Source of the DNA: an uncultured Desulfobacterales bacterium | GTDB lineage: Bacteria; Desulfobacterota; Desulfobacteria; Desulfobacterales; G020354645 | Assembly: GCA_947259865.1 (NCBI GenBank) | Contig: CAMYNZ010000126.1 | Span: 1-13,679 of the forward strand | Direction of reading: 5' to 3' | Length of the DNA: 13,679 nucleotides | In this document: piece by piece, positions 1 to 5,971 of the stretch | How positions within the stretch are numbered: position 1 is the first letter of the stretch | How the letters are laid out: the number at the start of each line of letters is the position of its first letter | Notes under the pieces: model-generated | Seen by the model: only the letters and a program-made list of their open reading frames with translations | The model's database searches: none | What the model was told of the DNA's origin: nothing | Translations under genes and position numbers: made by a program

Positions 1-290
1 ACAAAAACACTTCAGTGCTTTAATCTGTGCACTTGCAACCGGGTGCAGAGCATCCGGTTTGTATATCAATAATTAAAAAAGCCAACTATCGTTCTGCTAT
101 CATTGCTATACATCGAGGTGTTTATAGAATTCAAATACCTCGTGATACTATATAGTTATAATTCACTCTTGGTTTTGTTCATGCACAATTGAGGTTGAAT
201 TAAGATAAACATGTATGCTATGACCGAAAACAAATATATGTAATAAAAAATAGGTATTGCAATATACTCTCAAAAAAATAGCTACCCATC
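1..290. other. AT-rich leader region before the K+ channel gene
   Basis: No convincing gene is visible here. Two plus-strand frames are open from base 1 to stops near position 75, so the first bases could be the 3' end of a gene lying outside the window; the 24-residue tail in frame 2 was not recognised. An imperfect hairpin (10-nt arms at 114-123 and 133-142, one mismatch, 9-nt loop) lies in the middle. The stretch before the channel gene is AT-rich, but no promoter with correct spacing could be defended. Confidence 0.4.
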
Positions 291-1118
291 ATGACTGCCG
301 ATAATACGGACCATTTATTCGTTAATTTACGGCACAAGCTTCACGAAGTTATTTTTGAAGCCGATACGCCGGCCGGTAAATTATTTGACCTGCTGCTGAT
401 AGTGTGTATCGGGGTCAGCGTCACCCTGGTCATGCTGGATAGCGTGGCCCGAATCAATGCGTCCTGGGGTGCGGCGTTATACATAAGCGAATGGTTTTTT
501 ACCCTTCTTTTTACGGTAGAATATATATTGCGGCTGCTCAGTGTCAAACGGCCCATGCTTTATGCCACCAGTTTTTTTGGGATAGTTGATCTGCTGGCCA
601 TTTTGCCTACATATTTCAGTGTATTTTTTCCCGGCAGCCAGTATCTGCTGGTAATCCGAATTCTCCGTGTGCTTCGTATTTTCAGGGTTTTCAAACTGGT
701 TCAATATCTGAGTGAAGCCAAACTGTTGATTCAAGCATTGCGGGCCAGTCGTCGCAAGATCACCGTATTCATATTTACGGTTTTTACGCTGGTGATCATC
801 TTTGGCTGCCTGATGTATCTGTTGGAGGACGCGGCTAACGGTTTTACCAGCATCCCCCGGAGTATATACTGGGCGATCGTTACGCTGACCACGGTTGGAT
901 ATGGTGATATATCACCCAAAACAGGCATCGGCCAGGCAGTGTCCGCCATCATCATGATCATTGGTTACGCTCTTATCGCGGTGCCGACAGGGATAGTGAC
1001 GGTCGAATTGTCACATGCTTTTCAAAAAAAGCTTACAACCCAGGCATGCCCAACCTGCAGCGCGGAGGGCCACGACAGTGACGCAACATACTGTAAATTT
1101 TGTGGGGCGAAATTATAA
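291..1118 (+). CDS. Six-TM voltage-gated-type potassium channel with C-terminal zinc ribbon
   Basis: This is an inner-membrane K+-selective ion channel of the voltage-gated (Kv/KvAP-like) superfamily. Hydrophobic segments fit S1 (about residues 31-52), S2 (62-84), S3 (90-113), S4 (118-140), S5 (157-178) and S6 (215-240). The S4 segment carries Arg/Lys at roughly every third position (R123, R126, R129, R132, K135), the voltage-sensor pattern. The pore helix leads into the selectivity filter TVGYGD at 201-206. The last 25 residues hold two CxxC pairs (C253/C256 and C268/C271), a small cytoplasmic zinc ribbon in place of the usual RCK or cyclic-nucleotide domain. Length (275 aa) is normal for a compact prokaryotic Kv channel. 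The ATG at 291 has only a weak upstream SD. The amidase gene follows 73 bp downstream in the same direction, with no obvious functional link. Family assignment is firm; gating by zinc or redox is speculation. Confidence 0.93.
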   Translation: MTADNTDHLFVNLRHKLHEVIFEADTPAGKLFDLLLIVCIGVSVTLVMLDSVARINASWGAALYISEWFFTLLFTVEYILRLLSVKRPMLYATSFFGIVDLLAILPTYFSVFFPGSQYLLVIRILRVLRIFRVFKLVQYLSEAKLLIQALRASRRKITVFIFTVFTLVIIFGCLMYLLEDAANGFTSIPRSIYWAIVTLTTVGYGDISPKTGIGQAVSAIIMIIGYALIAVPTGIVTVELSHAFQKKLTTQACPTCSAEGHDSDATYCKFCGAKL

Positions 1119-1191
1119 AAAGTCCTCAATGCTGAAATAATTTTAGGTAAAAAACCAGAAAATCAGATCTTCACGTCGAAAAATATCCGCC

Positions 1192-2880
1192 ATGACAAAT
1201 TACAATCTTGAATCATTGGATATGCCCGTGCTGACCGGTTGGCGTCTAAAGCTATTTGCGGCAGCATTGAAAAATAAAATACTTCGGCCGCTGTTGCTAA
1301 AACTATTGATACGACCGTCCGGTATTTTAAGATTTCGCAAATTGGCAATCGAAGAGACACCGACCCATGACGCCATCGTATTTTTCGATAAAGACATCGC
1401 GGCCAGCGAGCCTGAGTCCCATACGTTTTCGATACATGAGCCGATCGACGGTGAAGGGCCGCAAGTGTTCCCTTTCCGATCGATCCGCGAATATTTCACA
1501 GGTTATCAAACAGGTGCAGTGACTCCCGAAGCGGTGGCAGAAAAGGTGTTAAATGCGATTACCGCCAGCGATAGCGGGGATAGGCCCCTGCGTGCATTCA
1601 TCGCATGTAATCGAGAAGACATAATGAACCAGGCCCGGGCAGCTACCACAAGAATTCAGGCCGGCAAACCACTGTCTGTTTTTGACGGTGTGCCGGTGGC
1701 AATAAAAGACGAGGTTGATCAGACGCCTTATCCGACAACGGTCGGAACCTCATTTCTGGGGAATAGGCCCGCCAGAGAAGACGCAACCGTTGTCACCCGT
1801 CTGCGTGCAGCCGGTTGCCTGCTGATCGGTAAAACCAATATGCATGAAATCGGGATCAATCCCAACGGGCTCAACTGCCACTACGGAACAGTTCGCAATC
1901 CATATAATACAGCCTATGATAGCGGGGGAAGTTCAAGCGGTGCAGCCGCCGCAGTCGCCGCCGGAATATGTCCCGCGGCAATCGGTGCCGACGGTGGCGG
2001 TTCGATCCGCATACCGGCAGCCCTGTGTAATTTGGTGGGTCTGAAACCAACTTATGGGCGCATCAGCGAACACGGAGCGTTTCCGCTGTGCTGGAGCGTG
2101 GCGCATCTGGGACCGATCGGCGCCTGCGTCGAGGATATCGCCCTGACCTATGCCGTGGTGGCGGGTCCGGATCCCAGGGATCCCCGCTCAGAGCGACAGC
2201 CAGCAGTCCGGCTGGACAATTGGAATATTGCGGAACTTGACAACCTGACGCTGGGTATTTACGCTGACTGGTTCAACCATGCCAGCCCATCGATTGTGTC
2301 AGCCTGTGAGGCCATGTTAGATAATCTGTGTCGATGCGGCGCCCGGATTAAACAAATTGAAATTCCCGGACTCGACGAAATACGGATGGCGCATGCTGTT
2401 ACGATTCTTGGTGAAATGTCGACCAGCATGGAAAAATACAAGTTAAATCAAGACTGTTTCGGGCCTTCGGTCCAGATCAACCTTGAATTTGCGCGGGCCT
2501 TCACCGCCAAGGATTATATCCGTGCGCAACAGATGCGCACACGGGCAATTACCACGTTTCAAAAGGTTTTTGAACAGGTCGATCTGGTCATTACGCCGAC
2601 AACGGCCGTCACAGCACCTGAGATTCCCAAAAACTATCTGAGCGCCGGTTGGTCAGACCTCGGCACGGTCACCGAATTGATGCGCTTTATTTTTCCGCCC
2701 AATCTGACGGGTTTGCCGGCGATCAGCTTTCCGGTCGGATACAACAAAACCGGATTGCCCATCGGCATGCAGGCCATCGGGCGTCCATGGGACGAGCATA
2801 TTCTATTGCAGCTAGCCTATGCAGCCGAACAATATGTTGAGCGAAAACGGCCCCAGGTATTTTTTGAAATTCTTGACTGA
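1192..2880 (+). CDS. Amidase-signature family amidohydrolase (FAAH-like)
   Basis: This enzyme hydrolyses a carboxamide (or an ester) through the Ser-cisSer-Lys triad of the amidase signature family; the physiological substrate cannot be read from sequence. Lys172 lies in PVAIKDE, the cis-Ser is S247 in GGSSSG, and the nucleophile is S271 in GADGGGSIRIP. The 24-residue spacing between the two serines matches the family. A glycine-rich signature core runs from about 243 to 290. The protein is 562 aa, longer than GatA-type amidases, because about 160 residues precede the catalytic Lys region. This N-terminal extension contains a basic, hydrophobic stretch (about 15-48) resembling the extension of fatty-acid-amide-hydrolase-like members and possibly associated with membrane. 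It is not GatA: no gatB or gatC gene is nearby. No convincing SD precedes the chosen ATG; a second Met at codon 11 is an alternative start. Confidence 0.93.
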   Translation: MTNYNLESLDMPVLTGWRLKLFAAALKNKILRPLLLKLLIRPSGILRFRKLAIEETPTHDAIVFFDKDIAASEPESHTFSIHEPIDGEGPQVFPFRSIREYFTGYQTGAVTPEAVAEKVLNAITASDSGDRPLRAFIACNREDIMNQARAATTRIQAGKPLSVFDGVPVAIKDEVDQTPYPTTVGTSFLGNRPAREDATVVTRLRAAGCLLIGKTNMHEIGINPNGLNCHYGTVRNPYNTAYDSGGSSSGAAAAVAAGICPAAIGADGGGSIRIPAALCNLVGLKPTYGRISEHGAFPLCWSVAHLGPIGACVEDIALTYAVVAGPDPRDPRSERQPAVRLDNWNIAELDNLTLGIYADWFNHASPSIVSACEAMLDNLCRCGARIKQIEIPGLDEIRMAHAVTILGEMSTSMEKYKLNQDCFGPSVQINLEFARAFTAKDYIRAQQMRTRAITTFQKVFEQVDLVITPTTAVTAPEIPKNYLSAGWSDLGTVTELMRFIFPPNLTGLPAISFPVGYNKTGLPIGMQAIGRPWDEHILLQLAYAAEQYVERKRPQVFFEILD

Positions 2881-2911
2881 AAATCCGTCGCGTATTTAGA
2901 AAGGAGAGGAA

Positions 2912-3322
2912 ATGATCTATATTGGTGAGTTTATTTTTATTACCGATCAGCAAAAAACCGAGGAAAAAGATAGACGTCATGGCCAATTTAATCTGGTCGT
3001 TGAAGCCGATCAAAACGATCACGCTATCAACCTGTTCAGGGAAAGAATTGTTGCATTCAGAGAATCCAGTGATTTTTTTGAAGGAGATTGTTCGATCTAT
3101 TTTATCCGATTGCTGGAATTTGAAAATTTTCCCCGAAACGAAGCGCTGATGTTCAATTATAAATCGACGGCCGGTGATCCGCTGATGCCCTTTATTGGCT
3201 GCACGATTCCATCCGACCAGACCGATTCATGCCGGATATACGACTGGAAAGATAACCGACCGCAAATTGACGGACAGCACGAGAATCTCTTTTTAGAGTT
3301 TAAAGTCCAAACAGACAAATAA
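2912..3322 (+). CDS. Conserved hypothetical protein
   Basis: I do not recognise a named family. The 136-aa product has no signal peptide or TM segment and is acidic and soluble-looking. It is rich in aromatic residues, with a charged N-terminal third, a central acidic/aromatic part (FFEGDCSIYFIRLLEFENF) and a C-terminal half with two Cys residues (in GCTIP and DSCRIYDW). The start is well supported by an AAAGGAGAGGAA ribosome-binding site just upstream of the ATG, 31 bp after the amidase stop. The stop codon overlaps the ATG of the following DUF6122 gene (TAATG), implying translational coupling. The two products may therefore be needed together, but no function is assigned. Confidence 0.82.
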   Translation: MIYIGEFIFITDQQKTEEKDRRHGQFNLVVEADQNDHAINLFRERIVAFRESSDFFEGDCSIYFIRLLEFENFPRNEALMFNYKSTAGDPLMPFIGCTIPSDQTDSCRIYDWKDNRPQIDGQHENLFLEFKVQTDK

Positions 3323-3639
3323 TGGCTCGATCCATTATCCACCTTGCGCTCCATTTTCTGGTGCCGGGTGCCGTATCGCGTATAGCCTTTAAAAATAGAT
3401 GGCTAATAGCCTGGCTCATTATGGCACTGACAATGATGGTCGATCTCGACCACTTGCTGGCGGATCCGATTTACGATCCGGACCGATGCGGTATCGGTTT
3501 TCACCCCTTGCATTCATATCCTGCGATCGGTGTTTATTTTTTTATGGTCCTGATCCCTAAGCTCCGGATAATAGCCATCGGACTGCTGATTCATATGGGT
3601 CTGGACATCACGGATTGTATCTGGATGGGATGGCAATAG
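3322..3639 (+). CDS. DUF6122 family small membrane protein (metal-ligand-rich)
   Basis: This is a 105-aa integral membrane protein that I recognise as DUF6122-like. It has about four hydrophobic segments (roughly 4-21, 26-40, 65-80 and 82-97). A set of conserved polar residues sits in or next to the membrane: H7, H11, D41/D43/H44 (VDLDHLL), D52/D54 and R55, H61/H64 (FHPLHSY), H91 and D95/D98. This His/Asp layout is reminiscent of membrane-embedded metal-dependent hydrolases of the YdjM (DUF457) type, so a metal site is plausible, but no reaction is known to me. Its ATG overlaps the stop of the preceding gene by one base, so translation is probably coupled. Length looks complete. Confidence 0.85.
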   Translation: MARSIIHLALHFLVPGAVSRIAFKNRWLIAWLIMALTMMVDLDHLLADPIYDPDRCGIGFHPLHSYPAIGVYFFMVLIPKLRIIAIGLLIHMGLDITDCIWMGWQ

Positions 3640-3644
3640 ATTAT

Positions 3645-3899
3645 TACCTGAATCTTGCATAAAAATTAATGTGAAGTTGAATTTTATATTAATAACAGAA
3701 AGTTAAGCAAATGGAAAAGTAAAACAAATTACCTATCAAGTATAAAGGATGAATATCATTTTATCACATTAATTTTTACCCTTCGGGCGAGGCGGAGGCT
3801 TCCATCTGCTTCGTTATTAAGGACTCGCAATAGTTCACTATGGCTTCGCCCTTAAGTGCCTTGCATATGAAAGCCTCCGACTCGTGCAAAATTCAGGTA
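3645..3899. repeat. Structured intergenic repeat with three nested inverted repeats (MITE-like)
   Basis: This element fills most of the 297-bp gap between the DUF6122 and methyltransferase genes. It is bounded by 15-bp terminal inverted repeats (3645-3659 and 3885-3899, one mismatch; consensus TACCTGAAT[C/T]TTGCA). Directly inside are a perfect 15-bp inverted repeat (3660-3674 with 3764-3778) and a 17-bp inverted repeat with two mismatches (3789-3805 with 3867-3883). Because the arms abut one another, a single strand can fold into a three-way junction of stems of 15, 15 and 17 bp. A TA dinucleotide at both outer edges would suit a TA-duplicating (IS630/mariner-type) non-autonomous element, but no wider target duplication is seen. 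No ORF of note lies inside. The inverted repeats are directly visible; mobility is inferred. Confidence 0.7.
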
Positions 3900-3936
3900 T
3901 GAAACCGGTTATCGACTTACTCAGCAAAAGGATACC

Positions 3937-4509
3937 ATGATTAAACATCTAAGCTGGATTTTTAACAAAAACCACGTTTGCCCCTGGTGGTTGGCCTATT
4001 CGTTTGATAATCCCATCCGCAAACTTTTTCATAAACCCCATCAGATACTGGCACCCTATGTCCGGGAAGGAATGACCGTTATGGACGTTGGTTGCGGTAT
4101 GGGATTTTTTTCCATCGGTATGGCGGCACTCGTCGGTGATCGTGGACGTGTGATCGCGGTGGATCTTCAGTCAAAAATGCTTGCGGTTACAAAAAAGCGT
4201 GCCCGGCGGGCCGGATTTGAAAATCGCGTCCACACGCATTTATGCCAGCCCGATGCAATCGGGGTTAAAGATACGGTTGACTTTATTCTGACATTCTGGA
4301 TGGCGCATGAAGTTCCAAACAAAACCGATTTTTTTAGACAATTAAATTCCAATCTGGATGGCAACGGAAGATTGCTTATTGCTGAACCCAAAATGCATGT
4401 CGGCCTTACGCACTTTCAGGAAATTCTGGCAAGGGCCCGGACCGTCGGTTTGAAGTTGGCTGACCAGCCCCCCATTCGTTTCAGCCACAGTGCCGTCCTT
4501 GAAAAATGA
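3937..4509 (+). CDS. Class I SAM-dependent methyltransferase (UbiE-like)
   Basis: This cytoplasmic methyltransferase is predicted to transfer a methyl group from S-adenosylmethionine to an unknown small molecule. The Rossmann-fold SAM-binding motif I is VMDVGCGMGFFS (48-59), the acidic residue after strand 2 is D76 (VIAVDLQ), and the motif IV region is VDFILTFWMAHEV (114-126). The N-terminal part, including CPWWLAYSFDNP (15-26) and HKPHQILAPYVREGM, resembles stand-alone UbiE/COQ5-like methyltransferases of anaerobes. Length (190 aa) is typical for this compact group. AAAAGGA lies 4-10 nt before the ATG, supporting the start. It ends 145 bp before the convergent anti-sigma gene. It has no ArsM-type conserved cysteines, so arsenite methylation is not supported. 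Confidence 0.88.
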   Translation: MIKHLSWIFNKNHVCPWWLAYSFDNPIRKLFHKPHQILAPYVREGMTVMDVGCGMGFFSIGMAALVGDRGRVIAVDLQSKMLAVTKKRARRAGFENRVHTHLCQPDAIGVKDTVDFILTFWMAHEVPNKTDFFRQLNSNLDGNGRLLIAEPKMHVGLTHFQEILARARTVGLKLADQPPIRFSHSAVLEK

Positions 4510-4654
4510 TCTGCTGCAGTGGGCTTATAATCATACGGAATTAAAGTGGTGAATAAAACGCGTTAGTTATTGGGAGCCAAATCTTTGCAAATGAATTACA
4601 GGAAAGCAATTTACGCGGGTATTGGAACGCAGTTAATAAAAGTACTTCAGCGGT

Positions 4655-4933
4655 TTACTTGTGTACGGTTGATCTGCTGGCCGACATGCTTTGAATGAGC
4701 TCTCTTAATTTCACCGAAACCGATTCCGGTACGGGAATCGAATCGACTTTCTTGCACAACTTTACGGTTCTTTTGAGGGTTTCGAGACAAATTTTACAGG
4801 GGACGCACGCTTCCACATGCCGTTCGATGTCCTTGCAGGTCATAACATCCAATTCGTTATCAATATATTCAGATAATTTTTCGAACATCGAAAGGCAATG
4901 GCTGTGGTCGTGTTGATCACTCGTCATGCTCAA
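4655..4933 (-). CDS. Zinc-finger (zf-HC2) anti-sigma factor
   Basis: This 92-aa protein probably binds and inhibits the ECF sigma factor encoded just upstream. The N-terminal ZAS/zf-HC2 zinc site is made of C13, H39, C43 and C46 (the H-x3-C-x2-C core in RHVEACVPC). Further Cys residues (C33, C49, C60) and a His-rich N-terminus (H8, H10, H12) are present. There is no TM segment, so this is a soluble anti-sigma like RsrA or ChrR rather than a membrane-anchored RseA type; such soluble forms often respond to cytoplasmic thiol oxidation or metals. Its start codon lies inside the end of the sigma gene (about 17 nt overlap, or about 11 nt if the Met at codon 3 is used), typical of a translationally coupled sigma/anti-sigma pair. 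It converges with the methyltransferase gene. Confidence 0.85.
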   Translation of the reverse strand: MSMTSDQHDHSHCLSMFEKLSEYIDNELDVMTCKDIERHVEACVPCKICLETLKRTVKLCKKVDSIPVPESVSVKLRELIQSMSASRSTVHK

Positions 4934-5531
4934 AATATCCTTTTAATTTTTCCCTCAAATAAAGACGTGCCCGGTGAAGTCTGACCTTGATATTAGACGG
5001 TTTTAGATTCAAAATCTGAGCGGTTTCGGCTGTTGAAAATCCTTCAAAATCCCGTAAAACGAAAACCATGCGATATTTTTCAGGCAGGGTCAAAATGGCT
5101 TCCCGGATCGTTTTGGACAGCTCAACATTCAACAAGTTATTCAAAGGGATCTGGGCCCACCCCGGCACCTGATCGGGGATATGCGTTTCCTCTTTGGGCC
5201 AAAATTCATCCAAAGATAATTCGCGATCGGGAGCGAATTTCGATTTTCGGCGCTTCTTTATACAGGTACTGGATGCGATTCTATAGAGCCAGTTCTTGAA
5301 CTTGGTTTCATATCTGAAATCTTTTAAGTACCTAAATACATTTAAAAATGTATCCTGTACCAGGTCCTCGGCATCGCAAACATCGCCGCACATTCTCAGG
5401 CCGAAATTGTAAAGCTTTTGTTCATAACGTTTTACAAGTTCCTGAAACAGCTCATAGCGTCCCGAGTTGATGGCTTCAACCAACTCAAAGTCTTTATCCT
5501 GAATTTTTCTCCGATCCGGGTTGTACATCAT
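4917..5531 (-). CDS. ECF-type RNA polymerase sigma-70 factor
   Basis: This alternative sigma factor redirects RNA polymerase to a dedicated promoter set. Region 2 spans about residues 26-97 (FGLRMCGDVCDAEDLVQDTF carries the core-binding helix, and KFKNWLYRIASSTC is region 2.4). Region 4 spans about 138-195 with its HTH at about 166-190 (STAETAQILNLKPSNIKVRL). A linker with no region 3 confirms the ECF class; 204 aa is normal. Two adjacent Met codons open the ORF and no later in-frame start is credible. The start overlaps the 3' end of the candidate selenoprotein ORF by 38 nt. The only SD-like sequence (an AGG about 11 nt before the first ATG) lies within the 3' arm of the SECIS-like hairpin, so translation may depend on ribosomes melting it. 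The anti-sigma gene overlaps its 3' end. Confidence 0.95.
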   Translation of the reverse strand: MMYNPDRRKIQDKDFELVEAINSGRYELFQELVKRYEQKLYNFGLRMCGDVCDAEDLVQDTFLNVFRYLKDFRYETKFKNWLYRIASSTCIKKRRKSKFAPDRELSLDEFWPKEETHIPDQVPGWAQIPLNNLLNVELSKTIREAILTLPEKYRMVFVLRDFEGFSTAETAQILNLKPSNIKVRLHRARLYLREKLKGYFEHDE

Positions 5532-5658
5532 GATCTTTTTTACCTGTCACCTGACAGGCACCGCGCATTCAGGTGGAAACACCTAATTTGGGCAGGATAT
5601 AGGCCTGCAAGAGAAACCACACGGCCAATATCACCAGCATGATAATAATGTCCTTCAT
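5494..5658 (-). CDS. Candidate 54-aa single-TM selenoprotein (in-frame UGA at codon 30)
   Basis: This short ORF starts at an ATG with an excellent SD (AAGGAGTT, about 7 nt upstream). Residues 4-22 form one hydrophobic helix (IIIMLVILAVWFLLQAYIL), followed by PKLGVST, then UGA at 5571-5569. Read as selenocysteine, the frame continues with MRGACQVTG and ends at TAA 5496-5494, giving a U30-x4-C35 motif in a short polar tail. Reading UGA as stop gives a 29-aa peptide (5569-5658) that is little more than the membrane helix. An 8-bp hairpin with an AGGU loop directly follows the UGA at the distance used by bacterial SECIS elements. It is the first gene of a smORF-sigma-anti-sigma operon and overlaps the sigma gene by 38 nt. 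I know no named family for it; a redox or metal-sensing role at the membrane is inference. Selenium genes such as selB are not in this window. Confidence 0.68.
5541..5560 (-). promoter_or_regulatory. Bacterial SECIS-like hairpin after the in-frame UGA
   Basis: In the minus-strand transcript an 8-bp stem (5560-5553 with 5548-5541, one G-U pair, the inner six pairs Watson-Crick) is capped by the tetraloop AGGU (5552-5549). The GGU begins 18 nt after the UGA. In E. coli fdhF the equivalent AGGU loop places GGU 19-21 nt after the UGA, so the loop sequence and spacing both fit. The 3' arm also contains the AGG that would serve as SD for the sigma gene. The same bases read as DNA form a 16-bp palindrome (5543-5558), so a repressor operator is the alternative reading. 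Confidence 0.62.
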
Positions 5659-5663
5659 CTTTT

Positions 5664-5673
5664 AACTCCTTAT
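5664..5673 (-). promoter_or_regulatory. Strong ribosome-binding site of the candidate selenoprotein
   Basis: The minus-strand sequence ATAAGGAGTT precedes the ATG at 5658 with about 7 nt between AGGAG and the start. It is among the best SD sequences in the window and argues that the very short ORF is really translated. Confidence 0.7.
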
Positions 5674-5674
5674 A

Positions 5675-5703
5675 TTTATAAGATCTTTACCAGCAGTTGT
5701 CCA
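5675..5703 (-). promoter_or_regulatory. Candidate sigma-70 promoter of the smORF-sigma-anti-sigma operon
   Basis: On the minus strand, TGGACA (5703-5698, five of six matches to the -35 consensus) is followed after exactly 17 nt by TATAAA (5680-5675, five of six to the -10). The predicted transcript would begin around 5668, inside the SD of the smORF, leaving a very short leader. This lowers confidence; the true promoter may lie further upstream. No ECF-type GGAAC motif with good spacing was found here. Confidence 0.3.
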
Positions 5704-5919
5704 CCTCTTAGCAACGGAACATTTAGAGGTTGTTTATAAAGTTATGCAGAAACCCGGATGGATAGAAAAATAATGATGGTAGATGCCGTGTAATATCAGC
5801 ATGTCTTGATATACAGGGAACCAGTATTTCATATATGGTTACAAAAAATTGTGCCCCCGGAGGCTCAAATTAAAGCAATTTTTGCGGTAATGTTGGCGAA
5901 TACTTATGTGAGATACTCT

Positions 5920-5940
5920 ACCGGGAGGACTCCTCCCGGT
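5920..5940 (-). terminator. GC-rich hairpin downstream of copA, possible terminator
   Basis: A perfect 9-bp inverted repeat (ACCGGGAGG with CCTCCCGGT) and a 3-nt loop lie 32 bp past the copA stop codon. The stem is very stable, but no run of T follows on either strand, so it could be a pausing or mRNA-stabilising hairpin rather than a classic Rho-independent terminator. Confidence 0.4.
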
Positions 5941-5971
5941 CATGTTCCTTTATGAGGTTGTTAAGCCCGTT

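Larger units (their letters stand above)
5659..5971. other. Intergenic region between copA and the sigma operon
   Basis: This 313-bp stretch separates two minus-strand units. It holds the SD and possible promoter of the sigma operon at its low-coordinate end and a strong GC hairpin near the copA stop. An 8-bp AT-rich inverted repeat (5844-5851 with 5876-5883, 24-nt loop) is also present. No additional ORF with start, SD and coding character was found on either strand. Confidence 0.5.

Noticed and set aside
1..75. C-terminal tail of an upstream gene, perhaps a transposase
   Set aside because: Two frames are open for about 24 codons, but the sequence is too short and I could not recognise a family.
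4510..4542. UGA at the end of the methyltransferase as a second selenocysteine codon
   Set aside because: The protein already ends at a typical family C-terminus and no SECIS-like hairpin follows.
5543..5558. Palindrome upstream of the sigma gene read as a repressor operator
   Set aside because: Its position directly after the in-frame UGA, the AGGU loop and the extended stem fit a SECIS better; an operator role is kept only as an alternative.
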